Part shown: piece by piece, positions 9,934 through 20,024 of the stretch
How positions within the stretch are numbered: the first letter of the stretch is position 1
Layout: the number at the start of each line of letters is the position of its first letter
NCBI GenBank assembly: GCA_039654915.1
Contig: CM077593.1
Span: forward strand, 61,076,501 to 61,140,500
Source: Aquilaria yunnanensis
Taxonomy: Eukaryota > Streptophyta > Magnoliopsida > Malvales > Thymelaeaceae
Direction: 5' to 3'
DNA: 64,000 bases
The notes under the pieces: generated by a model
Database searches by the model: none
The model's input: only the letters and a program-made list of their open reading frames with translations
What the model was told of the DNA's origin: nothing
Made by a program: the position numbers and the translations under genes

Positions 9934-12669
9934 TGTAATGCCCGGAAAATCCAAACTGATTAGGTCCCGGGGTAAGTGGATTGGGAGCCAAAGAATTTTC
10001 CTAATTTGGGAATTTAGCTGAATTAATGTGAGGGGACATTAAATTAAGTGTTAAGGATTCATGAAATTCAGCTTGGCTTAGGCCAAGAAAAATAATGGTG
10101 AAAATGGTGGATTTCAAAGATGAAGGACTCAATTGAACAAAGGAATTGTTGTAAGTTGGGCTCAATTGCCCAAATTCAAAAGATTGGAGGACTAAGTGGG
10201 GAATTGACCCATTTTCATGGCCTTGGATGCCATGGCTAGCCATGTCCATTCAAATTAATATATTTTATGCCACCTCCACCTCCACCCACACCTCCACTCA
10301 CCTTTGTCTCCCACCTTCACCACTTCATCATTTAACTTCACCAACTCTTCCAATTTGTCCCCCCACTTTGTCTCCCACTTCCCATTTGAATTATTACTCC
10401 ACTAAGGCATTATTCCCACCCATTTTGGACACCCATAACCGTACATACACTCCCCCATTCAACAAAATACATTTCTTCACTCATCTCACCTCATTCAAGC
10501 CATTTCACTCCCTTTCTTCAATCTCTCTCTACAAACTCTCTCTCCCTTCTCTCTAGTTTTGGCCAACACTTGTTCTTCTCTCCAAGGACATTTCTAACTC
10601 TTCTCCTTCCTCAAAAAATTCTGCCATCACTAGAAATCACCCTTCCATAAATTAAAACCAAGTGTTCTTGGTGGAATTCATGCTCTAAACACCCAAAGAG
10701 CAAGAATCAAGTAAAAGATTCAAAGAAAACCAAGGAGAGAAATTCGGCCATCTTCATTTCTTAGAGGTTTTGAACTCTTCTCAAGGAGTTGTTTATGTAT
10801 ATGAGCTTCTAAGCTCATTGGGAGGAAGAATCAAGAAGAAAATTTGAAGAACATCAAGCACACAAAATTCGGTCTCACCTCCTAGTCGAGGTTTCGTAAG
10901 TGTGAACCAAGTATTCTTGGTATTTTGATTTCTTTAAGATAATTACCAAGTGTTCTTGGTATTTTATGGATTACTAATTTATTTGGCCATTTTGGTTCTT
11001 GTGCTAGAAAATCATTTCTAGAAACCAACAAGCGAGGAAATCGAAGGAAAACAAGCTTCTAAGAAGCTTTCGGTATTGGTAAGGATTCCTATACTCTTTG
11101 AGTATTCGGGCCCCTAGGTGATGGTCAAAGAACCATATGATCCTAGGTGTGCTAAGAGGGCATAAGTTAAATTATTGCTTCGGCAATTCTGTATCGCTCA
11201 TGAGCTAAGTTAAGTAAGCAAGCATTATGGGCTAGGATTTAAGTAGGCCACCTTAAATTCCTATGCTAAGTGAGATCTCCGAAAATGAAAAGTATGTGAA
11301 ATTAATGAAATAAAACTTGAGGGATGCTTGCTGCCCTTCTGTAAATCAAGGTGTTAAGTGGCGTGTGTTTGTGTGCTTCTATGAATTTGTTGTGCATGCT
11401 AACCCCCGATTTCGATTATTATTGTATATACATGTATCTTTGTGTTTTCTTTGTCTTTATGTTTTCTTTGCAGGATTTTTTGGAATATTTATTGCCATTA
11501 CATTCTTGGCATATGTTAGGCCATAAAGGCCATATGTTAGGCTTTGGAAGCCATACGGAATCCTTATTGAGATTTAAATCTCACCCGCCCTACTCTACCT
11601 TTGTAGGAAAAAGTGTGCTCGAAAGATTGAGCTAAGAGTCCTAAGTACTCTTTCTGTGGTGTTGAGGTTGAGTATGTAAATACTATTTGCTCAATTTATT
11701 CTAAGTATTTACCTTTAGTTGCTTGAAAATCAAGCTAATAAAATGTGGACTTTGTGTGCAGGACTACGAGTCTAGAAACTGTGGGAACAACGTCTTAAGG
11801 TGGATTTGTGTTCTTTGGATTATGGCTTGCTTTTAAGCATGTAATAGTTGGTCTTAGTTAAATGACCAAATTTATGGACTTAGCTAAAATTTGGCCAAAC
11901 TTAGTATTTTGGGCTTGTAATATGGACTATGGACACTTTGGGTGTTTTTATTGCTTGGTGGACTTACCAAGGCCCATGCATGTTTTATGGAAGTATGATT
12001 TTCATGAAAATCGGAAGCATGTATAAATTGGGCTTAAATGCATGTTTTTGGCTTAAATAAGAAATTAGAAAATTTGAATATGTTCTTGGTTAATTTTGGG
12101 CCATATGCATGTTAAGTATGGAAAAGGCCCATAAGCCCATGTTTATGTTGAAAGCATGCTATGTTTGGCTTTGTATGCGCACTCAAAGAAAAACATGAAA
12201 ATAAACTTGGAGAAGCATGAAATTGGATGCATGTGTAAAGATTGGCTAATAAGGAATTCAAGTGCACGTACGTGAATTAATATATGCCTAAGCATTAGTT
12301 GCATCTAAAGGCATTAAGTGATTATGTGCACTAGTGAACACCAAAACACATAAGCATGCAAAGCATATGCATGAAAATAAGTTTTCAAACTTAAGTTGGT
12401 GTTTTGGATGCCATGCATAATCTTGGCTAAAGCTTGGTAAATACCATGAAAATGAACACATGAAATCCACATAGGTGCTAGTTTGTTTCCAAGAGCACTT
12501 AAACTTAAACCTTTAATAAGAACATAACAAGCTAGTACCAGTAAGTATCCTGGGGTTCGTGCCCATAAGTCTTAGTGAGTAATAAAAGTCCCTTCGGTTT
12601 AATTAAACTTCCGCTGCATGTTTTAGATAATTGGGCCCAGATGGGCCAGGGGCAGTTTAGGGCATGACA
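9934..12669 (+). repeat. Element A 3' LTR (2,736 bp)
   Basis: It has the same length and, as far as I compared, the same sequence as 2044-4779. It ends GGCATGACA and is followed by the target duplication AGGAG at 12670-12674. Confidence 0.95.
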
Positions 12670-12674
12670 AGGAG

Positions 12675-13235
12675 ACTACGTCCGTACTTTCAAGCCCACC
12701 CCATTATTATCTGAAGTAACCTATCTCTTCAGGATGTCATGAAGAAAGTAAACCATTCGAGAAGGCTTTCCAAAGTGATGCATAGAGCTTGGCGAGTATG
12801 ATAGTACTTATAAGCCAAGGGAAGCAATAAAAGGCCAAGCCCTAGCAGAAATCATTGCCAAAGTACCCATGGCCGAAGGAGAACAATCGGACCTTGGCAA
12901 AAGCGAACTATAGCGCAAAGGACTCAACTTTGGCAAAATATCATGAATGCGTATCAAAGCTCATCCAAAAGTTTGGTGCAGTACATATTGAAAATATACC
13001 TCACCGAGACAATGCCGAAGCAGACAGCCAGGCCAAACCAAAAAGGTTCATCGTAGTGTTGAGCCATCCGAGCATAGCAACACTAAGTATAGCAACCTTG
13101 GACAAAGGGTGGAAAGATCCTATAAAGTGGTAACTTGCAACCGAAGAGCTTTCCGAAGATCCTCATGAAGCGGTGAAGACGTTCCGGACGATATTTCCTA
13201 ATCAGGGAGGAATTATACCTGCAAGGGTACGCAAG
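12675..13235 (+). pseudogene. Element O RNase H remnant between A and B
   Basis: This continues the RNase H interrupted by A. The first part matches the first RNase H and connection region of B and C (GGATGTCATGAAG at about 12733). A further deletion has removed the core of the second, archaeal-type RNase H. The text resumes at 12855-13133 with the ending that in B and C precedes the integrase zinc finger (LAKYHE...NIPHRDNAEAD). It breaks off at 13235, where B inserted and duplicated TCCGT (13236-13240). Stops and frameshifts are present throughout. Confidence 0.8.
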
Positions 13236-13240
13236 TCCGT

Positions 13241-14108
13241 TGATAGCCAAAGGCTATCGCCTCAATCTGGCCGAACACCCTGCCACAACAATGGCCATAA
13301 GAACTGGAACTTCCCGGGAACAGGTGGAATCATGCACCTCGGGAGATAGCCGGAGAGCTCCGAGCCTCGGCACGCCAGTAAAACTTGAGGACTCTATTCG
13401 CCCCCCAAGGTTGTGAACAGCGCGCCTTCGTAAAAGTGGCACCAGACATTGCTGCCCGAACATGATATCCCCGAAGGCGGAACTCCCTGGAACTGGGAAC
13501 CCCCGAACTGAGGGTATGCTTCCTGAAGAGGCTCTGTCCGAACTAGAGGACGACCTCGCCCAGGGACCTCGGGCGTACGGCAGGCGCATTTAAGGAAGCA
13601 TTTAAGGAAGCCTCTGACACGTCCCACCACAGACGTAAAAAGTCGCCCTGACGCGCAGACGCCATCAGAATCACATCATGGCCCGTCTCAGCACAAGGCT
13701 CGAGGCGAGCTGGTTACCAACTATCTGTCCCCTACGCCCAGAAGTTCAGGAGCATCCGACCGCACACGTGTCATGATCTGAACGGGCTAGGTTTTCCTAT
13801 ATATACAGGAAATAAATACTTGACAGGAGGTTGGTAGGCCGTAGATACAGCTCCCACACTCTGAGAAAATACCAGGCGAGACTTTTCTGCCTTTCTCTTT
13901 GAGCTAGTGACTTTCCCCTTTTTCCGGCCACCACTGACTTGGGCGTCGGAGGCTCCCCCCCCCGAAAAAACACTCCGGGGGCCTCCTAACCCTGTTTTCC
14001 AGCTCTTCAGGTACTCTCCTTGGGGCGATCCACCTTCCAGGCATTCTTCCTCCTAGAAGTCTCCTCAACAGTCATCATGACTCACAATGATGAGGCCCCA
14101 GGCCATCA
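13241..14108 (+). repeat. Element B 5' LTR (868 bp)
   Basis: It starts with a 7-bp-arm hairpin (GATAGCC-AAA-GGCTATC). It contains the 12-bp tandem GCATTTAAGGAA twice near 13585-13610, a G-box and TATA, and ends GGCCATCA. An ATG at 14077 near its end opens the gag frame. Confidence 0.95.
13765..13805 (+). promoter_or_regulatory. Element B LTR promoter: G-box plus TATA
   Basis: CACGTG at 13765-13770 and TATATATA at 13798-13805 are separated as in O and C (28 bp). This is the likely core promoter of genomic RNA. Confidence 0.6.
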
Positions 14109-15968
14109 TTTGGCGCCGTCTGTGGGAACCCGCTCGCAAATCGCCGTCGTTGAGACTCGGCGTTCTAAGGACAAGGGACTCCCAAGGTCCTCGTCCGCGC
14201 CTGAGATACAACCGGCCGCTGAGCAGACACTCCCAGAGACTTCTACGCCCGAGGAGGACCGCCCTCTGGTAATCACCATGAGTTTCTTGAGGGACTTTCA
14301 GCGCTCGGTCGTTGCTGAAATGACTCAGCAGATCGACCGAAGATGGCCACAGCAGTCACAGGCCCAGAAACCCTCCTCATCAGCACGCCCTCGGGAGAGA
14401 AGCCCCAAGTCTACACACCGCAGTTCAGGAAGTGGAGAGCCTCGCGGAGAATCATCCACAGAAGATATAGCCCTCGGGAAACAGCCTGTGGGACAAACCG
14501 GGTCCAAGCGACCGAGAGTCTCACAGCGAAGCAGTTCGTCGCCCGAGGTGAGGTCCTTGACCCCTACGCGCCGAACTCGCTCCCCGAAGAGGCGCCGTCG
14601 ATCTCCCTCCCGCGAAAGTGGTCCTAGCGCCACTGCGCTTATGGAAAGGATATTGGCACGGCTGGACAGAGTGGAGAAGCAAGTGACCAGAAAACCCGTT
14701 TGGGACAGGTTGTCGGGGGCATTATGCGAAGATGGCTCCCCGTTTATTCGCGCCGTCGTTGAGGCAGCTATGCCAGGCGACTTCAGAGTGCCTAGGCTGG
14801 AGATCTATGATGGCCGGACTGATCCACAGGCCCATCTGACGAAGTACAGGCGGAGCATGATAATGCACGGAGGTGATGACGCTACCATGTGCAAATGCTT
14901 CGAAGTCACCCTCACGGGCCCAGCAACAGCATGGTACAATTCCTTGCCCCCAGGGACTATCACTGAGTTCCAGGAGTTGTCCACAGCCTTCACCCAGCAG
15001 TTCATTGGGAGCAGGCCGACGGCCAAAATGCCTGTGCAGATGTTCGACATAGAGCAGAGAAACGGAGAGACAATCTGAGACTATGTCGAACGATTCAACA
15101 GGGAAGCACTCAGCGTCCCGGACTTCCGGCCCGAAATCCGCATCCTCGCTATGACACGGGGCCTTCGGCGTGACTCACAGCTGTTCTACGAGTTCTCAAA
15201 GGACCCCCTGGAGACCCTCGGAGAATTTTACCGAAGGGCAGAGCAGCACATGACAGCCGAGGAATTAAGGATGGCGGGGCCGAAGTCTGATGATCATCGC
15301 GCCGAAGGGTCCAGTCAGCAAGCTCGGCATCTTTCTGAACACACAGGCCGACCACGGCGAATGCGAGGAAGGAAACCTCAAAGTTTCACGCCCTTGAGCA
15401 CGACACGGACCAACATTCTCATGGCGCTGGAAAGGCAAGGGACGTATATTCGGCTGCCAAAGGCCATGGCCGCCGATAATAAGAAGAATGCCAAGAAGTT
15501 CTGCCAGTTTCATCGCGACCGCGGTCATGACACCGAAGACTGCTTCCAGCTGAAGAAGTACATAGAGTCGCTGATCAAACAGGGCCAACTTCGCAAATAC
15601 CTGCGGATGCCCTCCCCAAAAGGCAGAAAAGAGGAGGAAGAGAGGGCCGAAAACGAGGACTATGACTCCGACAGGCGGAGAAACAGAAGTCCAAAAAGGC
15701 GCCTTCCACCTCTAGTAGGGGTCATCCAAACCATCACCACGGGGCTCCCATCCTCGGAAAGAAAGCGGAAGGCCAGAGAAATTGCAGTTATGGAGTATCA
15801 AAGTCCATCAAAGAAACTGGCTCGCAAAGATGGCTCCACCATCGTCTTCCCCCACGACGACCCGCTGCTGATAATGGCGAGAATAGGGAATTGGGACGTC
15901 AAGAGAGTGTTGCTTGATGATGGCTTAAATGCTGACGTCCTATTCTCGCACTTACTGCCGAGCTTGGG
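14077..15968 (+). pseudogene. gag: Element B gag and start of protease, one nonsense codon, cut by C
   Basis: This is the N-terminal part of the B polyprotein. The frame runs from ATG 14077 in the LTR, and an alternative start (MSFLRDFQ) lies at 14278. A Ser/Arg-rich segment is near 14380-14620, then the gag core (PRLEIYDGRTDPQAHL to the QQFIGSRP region). TGA at 15076-15078 replaces the CGA arginine codon present in C. The same frame then continues past a Zn knuckle of C-x2-H-x4-H-x4-C form near 15503-15543 to the protease start. There the active-site motif reads DDGLNAD instead of C's DDGSNAD (about 15916). C's insertion at 15968 ends this part, and the frame resumes at 38910. Confidence 0.9.
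14111..14128 (+). other. Element B primer binding site
   Basis: TGGCGCCGTCTGTGGGAA begins two bases after the LTR. It is also read as codons of the gag frame (HLAPSVGT), because the ATG lies upstream inside the LTR. Confidence 0.8.
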
Positions 15969-16835
15969 TGATGGCCCAGGGCCTCATCGTTGTGAGTCAT
16001 GATGACTGTTGAGGAGACTTCTAGGAGGAAGAACGCCTGGAAGGTGGATCGCCTCTAGGAGAGTACCTGGAAAACTGGGAAACAGGGTTAGGAGGCCCCC
16101 GGAGTGTTTTTCCGGGGGGGGAGCCTCCGACGCCCAAGTCAGTGGTGGCCGGAAGAAGGAGAAAGTCACTAGCTCAAAGAGAAAGGCAGAAAAGTCTCGC
16201 CTGGTCTTTTCTCAGAGTATAGGAGCTGTATATCCGGCCTGCCAACCTCCTGTCAAGTATTTATTTCCTGTATATATAGGAATACCTAGCCCGTTCAGAT
16301 CATGACACGTGTGCGGTCGGATGCTCCTGAACGTCCGGGCGTAGGGGACAGATAGTTGGTAACTAGATGGCCTCGAGCCTTGTGCTGAGACGGGCCATGA
16401 TATGATTCTGATGGCGTCTGCGCGTCAGGGCGACTTTTTACGTCTGTGGTGGGACGTGTCAGAGGCTTCCTTAAATGCTTCCTTAAATGCGCCTGCCGTA
16501 CTCCCGGGGTCCCTGGGCGAGGTCGTCCTCTAGTTCGGACAGAGCCTCTTCGGGAAGCCTACCCTCAGTTCGGGGGTTCCCAGTTCCAGGGGGTTCCGCC
16601 TTCGGGGATATCATATTCGGGCAGCAATGTCTGGTGCCACTTTTCCGAAGGCGCGTTGTTCACAACCTTGGGGGGCGAATGGAGTCCTCCAGTTTTACTG
16701 GCGTGCCGAGGCTCGGAGCTCTCAGGCTATCTCCCGAGGTGCATGATTCCACCTATTCCCGGGAAGCGCCAGTTCTTCTGGCCGTTGTTGTGGCAGGGTA
16801 TTCGGCCAGATTGAGGCGACAGCCTTTGGCTATCA
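15969..16835 (-). repeat. Element C 3' LTR (867 bp)
   Basis: Read on the minus strand it runs TGATAGCC to GGCCATCA. The polypurine tract lies immediately inside it at 16840-16848, which fixes it as the 3' LTR. A G-box (16306-16311) and TATA (16271-16278) are at the family spacing. Confidence 0.95.
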
Positions 16836-16839
16836 CATG

Positions 16840-16848
16840 CCCCCCTCT
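16840..16848 (-). other. Element C polypurine tract
   Basis: On the minus strand this reads AGAGGGGGG, followed by CATG and then the LTR start TGATAGCC. B (46457-46465) has the same tract and spacing; O (about 51803-51811) has a slightly longer G run. Confidence 0.8.
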
Positions 16849-17244
16849 GGAAAGCCGAAGTGAAGACTTCGGTTTGCATCTCTTTCCGAGGTTGCCGTTG
16901 GGAGTCTTGTTGGGAAGCATAACCTATTCCGAGGTCGCACCTTTTGCCCGAGGGTCTGGGCTGTTCGGCCTTGGCCTTTTCTTTGGTGTCTCCGAGGCAA
17001 AGCCTGTACCGAAGATACACCTCTTGCCCAAAAGTCATGGGCTGTTCAGCCATAGCCTGTCTCTTGGTGTCCTCGAGGTGGCCTGCTTTTTTATTTCTGC
17101 AGGTCTGATGGCCAAGCGTGTCAGACTGAGCGGCGCGTCTCCATTTCTCAGGGATGTCAAACGATGTGTCCCAATCAGGAGGCGTGTCCCGATTTTCCAG
17201 GCACGTTTGGGGAGGCACGTCCCCTATTTCTGCGCAGCGGTTGA
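16849..17244. other. Region between the 3' LTR and the antisense promoter of C
   Basis: This non-coding stretch has counterparts in B and O. Several open frames cross it on both strands but none resembles a known family. It contains several CACGT and GCGTC cores near 17130-17240 and probably forms the distal promoter of the antisense gene. Confidence 0.5.
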
Positions 17245-17388
17245 CACGTGGCTTCTTGCCATTGGAGGAGAGGCGCGTCATTTACAGAGGGCGCGCCTTT
17301 TCGGGTGCAGCGGGCAGTTACGGCGACGGTTCGCCTCCAATGGGTACTTATGATGTTTTTTCGGTTACCCACCTTTGGCCTATAAATA
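17245..17388 (+). promoter_or_regulatory. Promoter of the antisense gene in C
   Basis: CACGTG lies at 17245-17250 and TATAAATA at 17381-17388. The G-box to TATA distance is 131 bp. B keeps TATAAATA at 45925-45918, with a one-base-changed G-box (CGCGTG) at the same 131-bp distance. O has TATATAAA at 51433-51426, with CACGTG 130 bp upstream. Transcription would start about 30 bp after the TATA box, leaving a 5' leader of roughly 265 nt before the ATG at 17676. Conservation in three copies of different age supports a real promoter. Confidence 0.7.
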
Positions 17389-17675
17389 GCCCATTCTATC
17401 ATAAGTCCCACTTACTGTTTTTCTGCTCTTTTTCTGCTCTGCCCTCTGTTCTTGCGTTTTATCTTGCTTTCTGTGGCGGAGCTTCTTTAATCAGAGCTTT
17501 TTCCAACCAACTTTCACGACGGCGTCCTCCGGCAAATCTTTTGGTGGGTTTTGATTTCCAGAGTACTTGATTCCTCTGTTTTTCTGAGTTTTTCTGGAAA
17601 ACTGCTGTTTTTTCCAAACTCGTCTTCTGAGTTTTTTCTGGAAACTATTTTCTTTTCCATCTCAAACTCTTTTTC

Positions 17676-20024
17676 ATGTCTGCGATGCCTGTTCCCGAGA
17701 GCTGGAAACCTCTTCTGGCCCATCCTTGCTGTACCACCCCCGAAAAACTAGAGAGGTGGAAGAAAAAATTCTTTCTTCCATCTTACGCTGTGACCAGACT
17801 GCCTCGTTCTAGCCATTTTGCTTTTTCAAACCGTGGCGACGAGGTTACCGTCTTCCGAGCCCAACTGAAGGCCGGTCTTCGGTATCCTCCCCCGAAGGTG
17901 GTTTGCGAGTTCTGCCAATTCCATGGCATTGCTGTGAACCAGCTTCCCCCGAACGCGTACTGCTACTTTAACGCCTACCTCTGCATGTGTGGCGTGTTCG
18001 GGATAGAGCCCCACTTCATTATTTTCATGCAGTACTACAAGCTCTATGTGGTCCCGAAGGGTGGCTTCTATTTCCTGCTACCTCGGGGATCCGGGAGCAA
18101 AAAATTCACCTTCACCTTCGACACGAAGGACAGCTGGCGGGGGTGGCAGCCTAAGTTCTTTTTCCTCAAGGTGGATAAGAACTGGTCTGATGTCCCGACC
18201 AGGTGGGCTCAGGGAGTGCTGAACGCAGACGTCGTTGATCCGAGGATGCTGCTGACCCCACCGTTGGCTTCCGTGTTCGCGGATTTCGACGCCCGCATTC
18301 GGGCAGTCGCTGACTGGGCTCCCGAGGTCTCTCCTCGTGCTCTTTACCCCTTTCCTATCAACTGGAGGTTGATGACCGAAGAAGTCCTTCGGGAGCTGAA
18401 AGTGGTTAAGGAGCACGTGACTGACCTCAATATGCCCGCTCCCGCCATCGCCGGGAAAGACTCCTGGCTGGTCAAGCTCCTTAAGGGGGAGACTTCTTTC
18501 GAAACTTTTGCCGAAAGTGAGTAATCTTCCATCCCTTTATACTTTTTCCTCGGACTTACGCTGATATTTCTTCTCTTTTTCAGAGATGGGCGATGGGGCT
18601 GCCGCTTATTACAAGGCCCTCTTTTCTGGCCAGGTGGAGAAGGGGGAGCAGACAAAGAAGGCGGCTTCCCGAAGAAGGAAGACGACAGGGGCGGGACCCT
18701 CGGCGAAGCGAGTTAGGAAAACTCTCCAGTCTCCTCAGCCAGAGCTTTTGGAAGAAGAAGCTGGCGAAGACGCTGGTCTTGTTGAAATTCCACCGGCCGA
18801 GGTCCCCGCTACTTCCGCCGAGGTGCCTCTTCCCGACCTCGAGGCCCCCAGAAACACTGTAGTGGTAGAAGTACCCACCGCCGAGGAGCGGTACCGGCAG
18901 AAGGGTAAGGGTCTTTCTTCCGAGGGGCCCGAGGATTCCGAGGACACTGTCTCCGAGGTTCCTCCAGGTATGTCTTTAGCCGAAGTTCAGCTCCTTTTCC
19001 TTTCGCGAATTTTTCTTTTGCTCCTAACTTCCTTCTCACTTTCAGGGGAGCCTCTTACTGTTGGCTGGAGGGCCATTCATGAGAGGAAACGGGCCCTGCG
19101 TGATGCCACAATCCCTGAGGGGAAGATCCCCTTGGAGCCCTTTTGGACAATTACGGAGGATATGAATCTGTTCTCCGACGATTGTCCGAAGATGACCAAA
19201 GAGATTTGGAAGGGGATGACCACTGATGCCTCCTTCCGGGCCATTGCGGCGGCTCACCCGGGGGATAATACCCTCGCCGCAAAAGTCACCGAGCATGCTG
19301 CTCAGGTATAGTCTTTACACTTTTTTCCTCAATTTTCTAAGTGTTTAGACTTGTACTAACCTGGACTTTTGCCCTGCCGTAGCTGCTGGAGTACGCTGGT
19401 TATCTCCGAGTTCGGGTGGCCAGACAGGCTGCCTCCAAGGATGCGACTTCGCGGGAACTCAGTGAAGCGAAGGCTTCGCTTGCGAAGGTGATCGCCAGCA
19501 ACCAGCAGCTGACAGCGGATTGTTCTCAGCAACTTGCTGCCGTTCGGGAGGAGTTCTCGAAGAAAAGAGAAGAACTTGAAAAGGACTCCTCCCGGAAGAT
19601 TTCCGACCTCGGCGACCAAATAAAGGAGCTGCTTGCCGCCAATGAAGATCTTGTCAAGGACAAGGCTGTTTCCTACAGTCTTGCGTCGAGGTTGACGGAC
19701 GAGAACACTGCTCTTCAAGCCGAGGTCGAGGCTCTGAAGAAGGAGTCCGGAGAGATGCTGGGGATAAGCGAGCTCGAAGAGGAGGTTGCTGAGCTGCGGG
19801 ACGAGGTCAATGTCCTTGGCATTCAAAAACGTACTTCTGACGACATGGCCAAGGTCGCCTTTCAGGACGGCTTCTGCCTCGCTCGGCACCAGGTGCTGCA
19901 GAGGTTCCCAGATTTGGACCTCTCTTTTCTGGAGGGCCTAAATATTCCTGAGGGACCTCGGTGGCAGTGGTCCAGGGTCGAGCATCTGAAGCTTCCTGGT
20001 CTTCGTCCACCCGGCTCTCCCTAG
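17676..20024 (+). CDS. Antisense four-exon gene of element C (708 residues), possible PF04195-like protein
   Basis: The gene is opposite to C's gag-pol. Exons are 17676-18516, 18584-18967, 19046-19305 and 19383-20024. The introns have GT...AG borders (GTGAGT/TTTCAG, GTATGT/TTTCAG, GTATAG/CCGTAG) and sizes of 67, 78 and 77 bp. Codon phases join perfectly into 709 codons including the stop. Exon 1 (residues 1-280) is rich in aromatic residues. Its stretch around residues 80-125 (FCQFHGIAVNQLPPNAYCYF, then GIEPHFIIF) resembles the plant 'putative gypsy type transposon' domain (Pfam PF04195), from memory. Exon 2 carries a basic patch (KKAASRRRK, then KRVRK), which looks like a nuclear localisation signal, and an acidic Pro-rich stretch. 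Exon 4 is a long Glu/Lys/Ala/Leu coiled coil with a conserved ending (DLDLSFLEGLNIPEGPRW). Function is unknown. A nuclear or Gag-associated accessory role is only a guess. Confidence 0.85.

Larger units (their letters stand above)
2044..12669 (+). mobile_element. Element A: intact Tekay/Del-like chromovirus retrotransposon
   Basis: A complete 10,626-bp Ty3/gypsy element inserted in the RNase H region of O. Its 5-bp target duplication AGGAG is at 2039-2043 and 12670-12674. Both LTRs are 2,736 bp at a constant offset of 7,890, and I found no difference in the stretches I compared. The primer site, one uninterrupted gag-pol frame and the polypurine tract are all present. Long LTRs, an initiator-Met primer site and a C-terminal chromodomain point to the Tekay (Del) clade. 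Identical LTRs and the intact frame imply a very recent insertion that may still be competent. Confidence 0.95.

Noticed and set aside
14325..14633. Minus-strand frame opposite gag, recurring in C as 37393-37821
   Set aside because: It mirrors the Ser/Arg-rich gag codons on the other strand. Conservation follows from gag.
16467..16490. 12-bp tandem repeat in the LTRs of B and C
   Set aside because: It is real but minor. It is a small duplication in the younger Tat LTRs with no evident function.
16487..17353. 288-codon open frame covering C's LTR and the antisense promoter region, with a shadow on the other strand
   Set aside because: It spans the LTR, polypurine tract and promoter. The copy at 38556 diverges after the LTR border, so no common protein is encoded.
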